A stretch of 64,000 nt of DNA, taken from Hydrogenophaga sp. GTDB taxonomy: Bacteria > Pseudomonadota > Gammaproteobacteria > Burkholderiales > Burkholderiaceae_C. The DNA lies in the NCBI GenBank assembly GCA_021154985.1, contig JAJNQE010000152.1:1-64000 (forward strand), read 5' to 3'. Of the stretch, positions 28,266-37,200 are shown piece by piece (positions within the stretch are counted from its first letter, which is position 1; each line of letters starts with the position of its first letter). A model generated the notes under the pieces. It was given only the letters and a program-made list of their open reading frames with translations, made no database searches and was not told where the DNA came from. A program made the position numbers and the translations under genes.

Positions 28266-29543
28266 ATGCGAATATTCTTGTTGTCTCTATTGCTGCTCCT
28301 TGTTCAAGTGGCAAACGCAAAAAATGCGCAGTTCACCTATTTACGCTCAGTTTCTGTTGAAGAGTTGAATCTCATCCTGAGTAGGGAACGCGACGAATTC
28401 ATGAAGGAAGCATCTCCGCCGTCGGGTTACAAGGTTCCTGCGGTTTCCCGCGCAAGCAACGACGTCGATCTGTACACTGTGGATTACGATTCCGAGGTCC
28501 CCGAACAAGGTCGTAGACCCGTGCGGACTACCGGGCTTTTGGCTTTACCTAGGAATTTAGAAAAAGCTGGTATGCCATTGATTTCATACCAGCACGGCAC
28601 TGTGTTCGGAAAATACGAAGTTCCTTCCTACGCCTTCCAGAAAACCAATCCCGGCGAGATCCCTCATTATCAGGGCTCCTATGAAACCCGTTATATGGTG
28701 GCCCTGTACGCAGGCAACGGTTTTGCACTGATGGCGGCAGATTATTTCGGAATGGGTGGCGATGCCCGAAACGATGAAGCCTATTTCGTCAAGGCAAGCA
28801 CTCAGCAGGCAAACCTCGATCTCTATCGAGATGTTCGGGCATTTCTCAAAGCGCGGGACGCTGAGCCCTCAAGGCTGTTTCTGGGCGGCTGGTCACTGGG
28901 CGGCTTGAACACAACAGGCTTCCTCCAGAAGCTCGAGTCTGAGGACGTAAAGGTCGACGCGGTATTCACGGCTTCTGCCCCCAGTGATCCATTCGCTGCC
29001 TTGAGCGGCCTCATGTATTTCCCCCGACCCGATCTCGACGCCGTCTGGTTGAACACCATTGTTGCTCTCTCGGTCTTCTCATACGAGTCCTATTATACAA
29101 AGCCAGGCCTCGCACAATCGGTGCTGAATCCACTCTACTACGCGGATTTGCTAAGCATCTACGCACGCAGCTACGGATCAACGCAAAATCTGATAGAAAT
29201 ATTTCATAAATTTGGACGTCAACCGCTCATCAATTATTTCAAAAATGAATACCGAAATCCTTCATTTTTCGCAAAATCCGAATATGGGCGACTGTTGCGT
29301 GAGAATGAAACTTATCGGCAACTTTTCAAAGCTCCAGTGAGAATGTATTATGGTTCAATGGATGAAGCGGTCAAGGAATCCATTGGTATCCTTGCTCACA
29401 ATCATCAGAACGCCTTGATGGGAAATCCCGACAACGAGGGCAGCAACAGGATTCAGGCGCAGCGCGTCCCCAACGCCAATCACCGTGCCACATTCCTCAC
29501 AGCGGCCCCCGAGGCCATGGCTTGGTTTCAATCACTCAAGTGA
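28266..29543 (+). CDS. Secreted alpha/beta hydrolase (secretory-lipase-like)
   Basis: The 425-residue protein has a clear Sec signal peptide (MRIFLLSLLLLLVQVANA). The mature part has the alpha/beta-hydrolase layout: a HGTVFGK oxyanion region, the nucleophile elbow GGWSLGG (Ser of G-x-S-x-G), a possible acid in YGSMDEAVKE and a terminal histidine in PNANHRATFL. The arrangement with YQHGTV and AADYFGMGGD resembles fungal/bacterial secretory lipases. An ester substrate is likely but unknown. An AAAAGG ribosome site precedes the ATG. Base composition and codon use are clearly more AT-rich than in every neighbour, which suggests recent transfer. Confidence 0.8.
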   Translation: MRIFLLSLLLLLVQVANAKNAQFTYLRSVSVEELNLILSRERDEFMKEASPPSGYKVPAVSRASNDVDLYTVDYDSEVPEQGRRPVRTTGLLALPRNLEKAGMPLISYQHGTVFGKYEVPSYAFQKTNPGEIPHYQGSYETRYMVALYAGNGFALMAADYFGMGGDARNDEAYFVKASTQQANLDLYRDVRAFLKARDAEPSRLFLGGWSLGGLNTTGFLQKLESEDVKVDAVFTASAPSDPFAALSGLMYFPRPDLDAVWLNTIVALSVFSYESYYTKPGLAQSVLNPLYYADLLSIYARSYGSTQNLIEIFHKFGRQPLINYFKNEYRNPSFFAKSEYGRLLRENETYRQLFKAPVRMYYGSMDEAVKESIGILAHNHQNALMGNPDNEGSNRIQAQRVPNANHRATFLTAAPEAMAWFQSLK

Positions 29544-29557
29544 CCCTTTGCCTGCGA

Positions 29558-29580
29558 TGAACCGCCCCGCCGGCGGTTCA
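29558..29580. terminator. Hairpin downstream of the hydrolase gene
   Basis: TGAACCGCC and GGCGGTTCA form a perfect 9-base stem with a 5-base loop 15 bases behind the hydrolase stop. No T tract follows, so termination is possible but not certain. Confidence 0.35.
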
Positions 29581-29616
29581 CACCAGACAGATAATTCGAA
29601 CGCGTTTCACACGGTG

Positions 29617-29838
29617 TCAGAAGCCTTGGTCGGCCAAGTCGTCCACACTGAGTCCGTGTTGACGCATAAGGTCCTCGATCTCAGCGATAGCCGCTGCTTT
29701 TTGAGCCGCTGCATCGCGCTCCACTGAAGCGAAAAAGGCGCCCATGGCGTTGATCAAGTCGCGAAAGCGCTGATCTGACAGCGGCTCCTGCTTGGCGGTC
29801 AGGCGCGGGCGCGCCGCGGTAGCACGGCCCATCTTCAT
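29617..29838 (-). CDS. Small protein resembling an H-NS oligomerisation module
   Basis: The 73-residue frame has a strong ribosome site (GGGGGT) in front of its ATG. A basic N-terminus (MKMGRATAARPRLTAKQ) is followed by a helical segment ending AAAIAEIEDLMRQHGLSVDDLAD. This end resembles the I-A-E-I-x-x-x-M-x-x-Y-G-I-S-V-E-D-L stretch of H-NS-family proteins, but the DNA-binding G-R-G-R-P domain is missing. It may be a truncated H-NS-like protein that modulates H-NS, or an unrelated small helical protein. It follows the kinase remnant by 40 bases on the same strand. Confidence 0.5.
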   Translation of the reverse strand: MKMGRATAARPRLTAKQEPLSDQRFRDLINAMGAFFASVERDAAAQKAAAIAEIEDLMRQHGLSVDDLADQGF

Positions 29839-29878
29839 TGGACCCCCATGGCCCAGCGGGGCACTGCTGTCCCCGCGC

Positions 29879-30757
29879 TCATGCCTTGAGCACCGAATCG
29901 ATCAGACGGAGCATGACCTCGACGGTGTAGTGCTTGGGCAGGAAATGCTCAAGACCCGACCACGCAGCCCGGGCCACTTTGTCGTTCTCTGAATCCCCGC
30001 TGGCCCCGATGAGCTTGACGTGCGGGTTGATCTGCCGCAGCGCCTGGATGGTCGCCAGGCCATCCATCACAGGCATCATCATGTCGATCAGAACCAGCGA
30101 AATGCCATGGATGTACTGTGCGTACAGCGCCACCGCCTCAGCGCCGTTGCGCGCCACGGTCACCCGGTAACCGTAAGCCTCCAGTGTCTGGCCGGTCACC
30201 TGCCGGATAGCAGCCTCATCGTCCACCACCATGATCAGCTCGCCGTTGCCGCGTGGAACGCTCATGCGTACTTCGTTTTGGCGGGCGTTTGGTGCGTTGG
30301 AATCAGCCGGCAGGTAGATGCGAAAACGTGTGCCTTTGTCAACCTCGCTGTACACGGGTGCAAAGCCCCCATGGCTCTTGACGATGCCCTGCTTGGTCGC
30401 CAGCCCCAGGCCTGTGCCCTCGCCCCACCGTTTGTTGGTGAAGAACGGATCAAAGGCGCGTTCCTGGATATCGTGCGGGATACCGACCCCGTTGTACTCG
30501 AGCTCGATCTTCACGTAAGGGCCCACCCGCGATTCGATGTTCATGGCTGCATAGTGGTCGCCCAATGTCATGTTCTCGGCAGCAATGCCGATCCTCCCGC
30601 CGCGAGGCATGGCATTGCGCGCATTTATGCATAGGTTCATCAGCGTTTGCTGCGGTTGTGTTGGGTGGGGCTGAACCTGCCAGTCGATGCCGTTGTCCAG
30701 CTCCGGCCGAAAGCCAGCGGGGTGGCCGTGGATCTCGCAGGTTTCGTCGGACCACAC
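29879..30757 (-). pseudogene. Remnant of a hybrid histidine kinase (HATPase + receiver, no dimerisation domain)
   Basis: The 292-residue frame begins inside an HATPase domain (IDWQVQPHPTQPQQTLMNLCINARNAMPRGG). It continues through PFFTNKRWGEGTGLGLATKQGIVKSHGG to a receiver (LIMVVDDEAA, Asp in LVLIDMMMPVMDG). The HisKA domain and any sensor are absent. The G1 box that should read D-x-G-x-G is EYNGVGIP, so the ATP-contacting aspartate is a tyrosine. The receiver itself looks intact except near its end (LPKHYTVEVM). The gene seems to be the 3' part of a once longer kinase. A stand-alone receiver product cannot be ruled out. Confidence 0.65.
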
Positions 30758-30822
30758 AAGAACTTGTGAGTCCAGCGCGTGGACAAGCCTTCACACACTG
30801 ATGACTTGCGATGGCGTGATTA

Positions 30823-30878
30823 TGTCACAGAACATGTCATATAACAGTATTGTTATTTATAAACGACTAAACTAATAT
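30823..30878 (+). promoter_or_regulatory. Promoter with overlapping palindrome and TGTCA repeats
   Basis: TTGTTA (30850-30855) and TAATAT (30873-30878) are separated by 17 bases and form a plausible promoter for the lipoprotein gene at 30910. The perfect palindrome ATAACA-GTAT-TGTTAT at 30841-30856 covers the -35 box. Two TGTCA elements 12 bases apart lie just upstream (30823 and 30835). The layout suggests a repressor or activator site. Confidence 0.45.
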
Positions 30879-30909
30879 CGTTTGCCACACAAGATACAAG
30901 GAGTCCCCC

Positions 30910-31218
30910 GTGACGCGCAGTCTTCTCATGTTCACCGTTGTTGCTGCAGCCCTCTCAGGGTGCGCTTATCCCTCACCCGGCGACAAGCCCAGCGAGACGC
31001 CCCCGCAGATCGTGGTCCGCAACGATCAAAGGACCTGGGACCAGCCACGTGCGTTTGGCCCCGTTCCCGAGGCGCTGCGGGAGCGCGCAGCCCAGACCTG
31101 TGCGTCGCTCGATACGGACAAGGTAAAGCACGAGGCCCGCGGTTACCACGCAAGCGCTCTCAACCTTGAGGGCAAGCCCTTCGCCGGCGGCGGTTACTAC
31201 TGCACGCCGAAACGCTGA
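30910..31218 (+). CDS. Small lipoprotein of unknown function
   Basis: The 102-residue product starts with GTG behind an AAGGAG ribosome site. It has a lipoprotein signal with lipobox ALSGC (Cys about 18). The mature part is short and hydrophilic, contains two further cysteines (AQTCASL and GYYCTPKR) and ends basic. The family is not recognised. It lies 108 bases before the VCBS/RTX protein gene and could be co-expressed with it. The membrane (inner or outer) cannot be fixed with certainty: residue +2 is Ala, which favours the outer membrane. Confidence 0.7.
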   Translation: MTRSLLMFTVVAAALSGCAYPSPGDKPSETPPQIVVRNDQRTWDQPRAFGPVPEALRERAAQTCASLDTDKVKHEARGYHASALNLEGKPFAGGGYYCTPKR

Positions 31219-31326
31219 ACGCGCCGAGCATTGGCAAACGGGCAGTGGTGCATCAGAAGTAACAAGCCTCGCACCAGGCCCCATCACATTCTTTGAAATC
31301 TCAACATCTGTTCAGGCACTACCGCT

Positions 31327-34077
31327 ATGAAACTCACCCCCCAGCTCAAGCCGGTCGCTTTCAACGCCAAAACGACCACAGCCCCGGTCAATTCATCGTT
31401 CGGCCGTCTGCCAACCGACTTGCAAGGCGCAGACCTGGAGGCCTTGGCCCGCTTCAACCAGGCTCTGCCCGCAGCGCCAAAGGGCTCGAGAAGGCTACTC
31501 AAAAAGCCGGGGGAGCAGGACGACCTCCAAGCCTTGTCTGAAACCGTGACCGATTCGCCGGAATGGGAACTCGCGCAGGCTGAGGTGGGCGCCGCCGCTG
31601 CGGGCAGCAGCGGTGCAGCGGGTACAGGTGCGGCGGCGGCAAGTGCTGCGGAAGTGGGTGCTGCAGGCGCAGGCGGCGCCGGAGCGGCAGGTGCAGTTTC
31701 CATCGTCAGCCCTTTGGCCTTTGTCCCTGCATTGGCGGTACCAGCTGTCGGCTCGGGCGGGGGCGATACACCGCGTATCAACACCGTGCCCGTCGTGCAA
31801 GCCACCGACGTGACCGGCGCAGTGACCGAGCTGGTCACCCCGGAGGGCAACCTCACCGACAGCGGCACCATCGGCTTCACCGACGTGGACCTGAGCGATC
31901 TGCACACAGTGAGCAAAGTGAACGCCTCCGAAGGTGCACTGGGCACCCTCGACGTCAGCGTGAGCACCGGCACCGACGACACGACCGGTCTGGGCGGCGT
32001 CGTCACCTGGAACTACAGCGTCGCCGCTGCGGCCGTTGAATACATCGCCGCAGGCGAGACCAAGACCGAGACCTTCACCTTCAACCTGCTCGACGGCAAC
32101 GGCGGCTCGGTTGAGCGCACCGTCTCCGTCACCATCACCGGCACCAACGACGTGCCCGTCGTCGAGGCCACCGACGTGACCGGCGCAGTGACCGAGCTGG
32201 TCACCCCGGAAGGCAACCTCACCGACAGCGGCACCATCGCCTTCACCGACGTGGACCTGAGCGACGTGCACACAGTGAGCGAAGTGAGCGCCTCCGAAGG
32301 TGCACTGGGCACCCTCGACGTCAGCGTGAGCACCGGCACCGACGACACGACCGGTCTGGGCGGCATCGTCACCTGGAACTACAGCGTCGCCGCTGCGGCC
32401 GTTGAATACATCGCCGCAGGCGAGACCAAGACCGAGACCTTCACCTTCAACCTGCTCGACGACAACGGCGGCTCGGTTGAGCGCACCGTCTCCGTCACCA
32501 TCGCCGGCACCAACGACAAGCCGATCCTGACCCTGGAGCAGAAGACCATCTACGCAACGGTCAATGCAGAAGCTGGCGAGATCGGCTGTGTCGTGGTTTC
32601 GGCGACGGACGTGGATGCGACCGATGAGCTGACTTACCACTTCCTTGTCGCTGGTGAGCGCAGTCTCACGTCGCAAAACGGCTACTTTGCCATCGATCCC
32701 ACCACCGGCCAGATCAGCCTGACCGAGCTGGGCCAGACCAGTGAAGGGGCCGACCTCAACGATCTGCCGAACTCAAGCTACGACGTGGTGGTGGTGGCAT
32801 ACGACGGACACGCCAACAGCGACCCACAAACCCTGACTATCGAACGTGTCTTGCCTGACTTGCTCCCAGGCGGCGTGCCAGACACGCTGTATCGGCTCTC
32901 GGACATGCTGGCTCCCGTGGACGAAGCCTATGCGTACGCTTCGGAGCAAGTTGCCGTCACCGTCGTGCTGCCAGAAGTCGACAAACACGATCAAGATGAT
33001 GACGACGAAGTCATCGAAGACGCGCGCGTGGTTGAGATCGTGATCGACGACACACTGTCGGTTGACCCTGACGGACGCAGCTTTGACATTCTTGAACTGG
33101 ATGCCCACATCCCATCGATCGACACGGAAAATGCCCCGGTGCTGGGTGAGGTAGGCGAGTTGGAGGAACTGGGAGCGAGCCGCGAACATGACGACTTGGT
33201 TGTCGAATTCCAGGCGGTAGGCGGCCCAGCCGTGGTGATGTCAGTGAAGCAGCACTTCGACGACACGGTCAACGGAAACCTGGAATACGTGCGCTTCGCG
33301 CACAACACGACGTTCGCGGGATACCAGTTGTCCAGCAACGCAGATGAGGTGCTGAACAGCTGCGATGAGACCTTCTCTCCTGAGAACGGCACTTACCGTA
33401 TCTCCAACCAGCGGTCGGCGCTAGATGGTGAAACACTCTTGGGCACCAGCTACAACGACTTGATCGCTGGTTCAGAAGAATTCACCGAAGTGCTCTCTGG
33501 TGGACTGGGCAACGATCTGCTCTTCGCCAGTGGCGACCTGGGCGACACGCTGATCGGTGGCGCAGGCAACGACCTGCTGGTGTTGGACGGCATTGGTGCC
33601 GTGGTTCAATTCGAAGCCGCGGCCTCCAACGGGCTGGACACCGTGGTGGGATTTGACGCCACCCAGCACATCCGCCTCAACGCGATCGACAACAATCAGC
33701 AAGTGGAAGGCGCGTTCACTTTCGCGGCGGGATCCTGGTCGGAAAACACATTTGACCTGACACCCGCATCAGTGGTGGCCATTTCCAGCCTGGCCGGTGG
33801 CGATGAGCTGAACGTCCGTCTGCAGGACTTGGGCGCAGAGACGCTCAACGTGTTCGCTCTGGGCCAAGACAACGCAGGAGCCAGCCTGTTCTTCCTGGTG
33901 GAATCTTCCGTCGGTGACGACGAGGCCAACACCCTGCTGTACCAGGCATTCGATGCCGACGGTGATGGTTTCCTGAAAGGCAGTGAATTCACCCACATGG
34001 GAACCTTTGATCACGCCGGCATCGCCGAGTTTTCTGCAGCCAATGTGTCGTACATGAACCCGTCATTCATCGCCTGA
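31327..34077 (+). CDS. VCBS-repeat/RTX surface protein, probable type I secretion substrate
   Basis: The 916-residue acidic protein has no Sec signal. Its N-terminus contains an Ala/Gly-rich stretch (about 85-140) ending SIVSPLAFVPALAVPAVGSGGG, similar in composition to the prefix of Bap/LapA-type adhesins. Two almost identical VCBS domains follow (about 159-280 and 281-402), each ending in VTI-x-GTND. Next comes a cadherin-like domain (about 405-510; ITG-type DPTTGQISLTELG), then a highly acidic stretch and a short RTX block (about 722-755; GGLGNDLLFASG, GGAGNDLLVLDG). Near the C-terminus (876-887) is an EF-hand-type loop, DADGDGFLKGSE. These features predict a calcium-dependent exported adhesin or matrix protein, handled by the type I system upstream. 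A perfect terminator follows. Confidence 0.82.
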   Translation: MKLTPQLKPVAFNAKTTTAPVNSSFGRLPTDLQGADLEALARFNQALPAAPKGSRRLLKKPGEQDDLQALSETVTDSPEWELAQAEVGAAAAGSSGAAGTGAAAASAAEVGAAGAGGAGAAGAVSIVSPLAFVPALAVPAVGSGGGDTPRINTVPVVQATDVTGAVTELVTPEGNLTDSGTIGFTDVDLSDLHTVSKVNASEGALGTLDVSVSTGTDDTTGLGGVVTWNYSVAAAAVEYIAAGETKTETFTFNLLDGNGGSVERTVSVTITGTNDVPVVEATDVTGAVTELVTPEGNLTDSGTIAFTDVDLSDVHTVSEVSASEGALGTLDVSVSTGTDDTTGLGGIVTWNYSVAAAAVEYIAAGETKTETFTFNLLDDNGGSVERTVSVTIAGTNDKPILTLEQKTIYATVNAEAGEIGCVVVSATDVDATDELTYHFLVAGERSLTSQNGYFAIDPTTGQISLTELGQTSEGADLNDLPNSSYDVVVVAYDGHANSDPQTLTIERVLPDLLPGGVPDTLYRLSDMLAPVDEAYAYASEQVAVTVVLPEVDKHDQDDDDEVIEDARVVEIVIDDTLSVDPDGRSFDILELDAHIPSIDTENAPVLGEVGELEELGASREHDDLVVEFQAVGGPAVVMSVKQHFDDTVNGNLEYVRFAHNTTFAGYQLSSNADEVLNSCDETFSPENGTYRISNQRSALDGETLLGTSYNDLIAGSEEFTEVLSGGLGNDLLFASGDLGDTLIGGAGNDLLVLDGIGAVVQFEAAASNGLDTVVGFDATQHIRLNAIDNNQQVEGAFTFAAGSWSENTFDLTPASVVAISSLAGGDELNVRLQDLGAETLNVFALGQDNAGASLFFLVESSVGDDEANTLLYQAFDADGDGFLKGSEFTHMGTFDHAGIAEFSAANVSYMNPSFIA
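31801..32532 (+). repeat. Near-identical tandem repeat, 2 x 366 bases (VCBS domains)
   Basis: The segment starting GCCACCGACGTGACCGGC at 31801 recurs at 32167 with only scattered single-base differences. Each copy encodes one 122-residue VCBS domain. The near identity at the DNA level implies recent duplication or gene conversion. Confidence 0.9.
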
Positions 34078-34111
34078 CCTGCCTCGCGCGGCTCGCCGCG
34101 AAGGTACTCAA

Positions 34112-34148
34112 ACCCCTGGGATTTTGACAATCCCAGGGGTTTTTTTTC
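34112..34148 (+). terminator. Intrinsic terminator of the VCBS/RTX gene
   Basis: AACCCCTGGGATT and AATCCCAGGGGTT form a perfect 13-base stem with a 5-base loop, followed directly by a T tract. Confidence 0.92.
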
Positions 34149-34175
34149 GCCCCTGCCTGCGCACCACATGGGACG

Positions 34176-34210
34176 AAAAAAAAGCCGGTTCCCGAAGGAG
34201 CCGGCTTTTC
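34176..34210 (-). terminator. Intrinsic terminator of the 1316-residue peroxidase/RTX gene
   Basis: Read on the minus strand, GCCGG-CTCC and GGAA-CCGGC pair around a TTCG tetraloop with one mismatch, and eight T residues follow. It stands immediately behind the minus-strand stop codon. Confidence 0.88.
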
Positions 34211-34225
34211 CAGAAGCGCTCAGCC

Positions 34226-37200
34226 TCAGATCACCACAAAGTCCTGGTGTGTCAGGCTGGCGCGGTTGCTCAGAGTGGCAAACAGCACCTGGGCAGCTCC
34301 GCCCGCGCCATCTGCGTCGTAGTACAGATCGCCGGTGGTCTGGTCGTAGACCACACGGTGTGAAGCGCTCGTGGCCTCCTCTCCAACCTTGAAGGCGGAT
34401 GCGTTCAAGTTGCCCCTTGACAACGCTTTAAACAGCCCTGTCCCGGAGTTTTCCAGATGAAAGACGTCGTTGTTGCCCTTGGCGTTGCTGAAGTCGGTGA
34501 TGACGTCCACATTGCCGTTGCCCAGTGTGGTGTTGAAAACAAAGGTGTCGTTTCCCGCACCGCCCGTCAACACATCTGCGCCCAGACCACCATTGATCAC
34601 ATCGTTTCCTGCACCGCCATCAACGGTGTCGTTGCCCGCCATGCCGTTCAAGACATCGTTGCCGCCGAGACCGTTGATGGTCTCCGCGTTTGCGGTGCCG
34701 TTGATCTTGTTGGCGCTGTTGTTGCCATTGATGGTTTTGCTGGGCGCGATTGGAGACATCTCCTGCGCACCCACAAAGTCGGCGGCACTCAGGGTGTTGA
34801 ACACAGCGCCCAGCGCAATCGAAAAGTCCGCGTTGGTGTTGCCGGTGGTGTTCGCCTCAATGACCGTCTGCCCACCGCTGGTGCTGTAACGCAGCTGGTT
34901 GGCACCCGTGAAAGCGGCCGTGCCGATGAAGCTGAAGTCGTTGCTGATGCCGGACATATCGATGCGGTCCTGACCACGCGTGAAATCGGTGATGAGGTCG
35001 CGCGTGCCTTCCGAGGCGCCGCTCTCTTCAATCGCGGTGTACACAAACACGTCATTCCCCGCTCCCCCCGTCAAGCGATCCGCACCCAACCCGCCCGTGA
35101 GTCGGTCGTTGCCGCCGCCACCGCTGAGCGTGTCGTTGCCCGCACCACCGCTGAGCACGTTCGCAGCGCCGTTGCCGGTGATGGTGTTGGCCTGACCGTT
35201 GCCCGTGCCGTTGATGTTGCCATTGCCCGTGAGGGTGAGGTTTTCAACAAAGTCGCCGAGGGTGTAGCTCACCGAAGCATTGACCGTGTCGGTGCCGGCG
35301 CCGTCCGCTTCCACCACCACGTCGCCGGCGTTGTCCACCGTGTAGCTGTCGTTGCCAGCGCCGCCCACCATGGTGTCGGCACCCGAGCCACCGTTCAATG
35401 TGTCGTTTCCAGTGCCACCATTGATCAGGTTGTCGAGGGCGTTGCCCGTGCCGTTGAAGTTGCCCAACCCGACGAAGCGCAGGTTCTCGATGTTCACCCG
35501 CGCATTGGGTGCCAGGCTGAAGCTGTTGAGCGTCGTCTCGATGGTGTCGTTGCCTTGCCGCGCCAGTTCGATGACCACGTCGCTGGCCGAGTCAACCCGG
35601 TACACGTCGTCTCCGAGGCCACCCACCATCGTGTCGTTGCCGGCGCCGCCGTCCAGCGTGTCGTTGCCCGCATGGCCCACCAGGCGGTCATTGCCCGCCA
35701 GCCCTTCGAGGTGGTCGTCCCAGACGCCGCCCGTCAACTCGTCCCTGCCCGAGGTGCCGGTCTGATGCACCACGCCGAGGGTCCTGAATTCGAAGGAAGC
35801 AGTGCCTTCGTAGTCGTTGCCCGACAAGTCCATGACGGCACCGACAGGGATCACCAGGACATAGGTTTGCCCCGGGTGAAGTTCGTCGGAAAGATCCAGC
35901 GTCAGCGTGTCGCCCGAGAAAAGCAGACGTGGGCTCAGCTCTGCATCAAAAGATTCCACCAGCGCACCCGTGACAGAGCCAAGGCGAAGCTCGATGAGTC
36001 CAATGCCGGCCATGACAGCCTCCGAGAAGCGCACACTCACGGGCGAGTCCACGGCAACGTCGACCGTGCCCAGGTCGGGCATGAAAGCGGCGACGGTTGG
36101 AGCGAGCTCGTCAATGGGTTCTTCCACCGGATCGATCGGGTCGGGCGAGACAGCAGGGGGCGGCTGCACCACCGTGAAAATGTTGTCCGTGTAAGCCATG
36201 CCCGTGGTGCGGGCAACGATGCCGGAGAAGCCGATGTCCTTGACTGCTTCGTAGAAATCGAAGTCCTTGACGCGATCAAAGTAGTAGAAGCGGTCGGCTT
36301 CCTGGAGCCGGTCGAGTTGCTCGTGAATGATCACCCAGAAGGTGCCGCCCACCACACCATCGTTGACATGGGACTCCGCAATGCCACCCACCCACAGGTC
36401 GAGCCGATCGATGCCCTGCACGGTGTTGCCGTTGACCAGTTGCACACCGGGGTTGTAGAGCTGGAACTCAGCCATCTGTTGCGCATCGGTGAGAACGAGG
36501 TCCGGGTAGGCCGCGCGGAACTTGGCGATCGTTGCATCGCTGAGGTTGTTGCGGGTCTGGAAGTCCTCCCACGAGGTGTAGGGCGACAGGTCCACGTCAG
36601 ACCGTTTGATCGAGTCCACCACATACGGATCGCGTGAATCAAGCAACGACTGGCGCACCTGGTTCAGGGTACCCAGGCCAAGGTCTCTTCCGCGCGCCAC
36701 GTTCAGCGAGAACAGGTCTGCACTGACACGCACCAGGTCGTTGCGAATGGCATCGACAATTTCAGCGTCGACTTCTTCTGCCGCCTGTGCAGCGATTCCC
36801 GCAACAATCGAGTTGGTGCCGATCTGCGCATATCCCGGCTGAGGCACATAGCCAAACGCTCGCAATTGCTCCAGCGAAAAAGGCGCAAATTCCCCCTCGT
36901 TGCCCGGATTGAGAAACGCGTCGAACAACTTGATGCTCTGCATCTGGTTGGCAGCGTCGAGGATTTGCACGGTCTGGCCCACCATGGAATGGCCAAAGCG
37001 GTATGCAGCGGCTGCGAATTCGTGCGAGATGCCCGCGTCGACCGCCGGGAAATACTCGTCGTGACCGTGGGAGCCGGAGCCTTGCATGCCGCCGAGCAAC
37101 ACGTCGGCAAAGTCCGTGTAGATGACCCGCTGGTACTCGGTCTCGTTGATGATCTTGGCGGCCTGGAAGATGGCCTCAGCCGACCCCTCAAAACCCGCCG

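Noticed and set aside
34125..34131. TTGACA in the loop of the terminator behind the VCBS gene, as another motif copy
   Set aside because: It is not followed by the WTAAW part and lies within a terminator loop, so it is coincidental.
34457..36637. Long plus-strand frames opposite the peroxidase/RTX genes (also 36866-38008, 39928-41763)
   Set aside because: They are shadows of the RTX and peroxidase codons and have no recognisable product.
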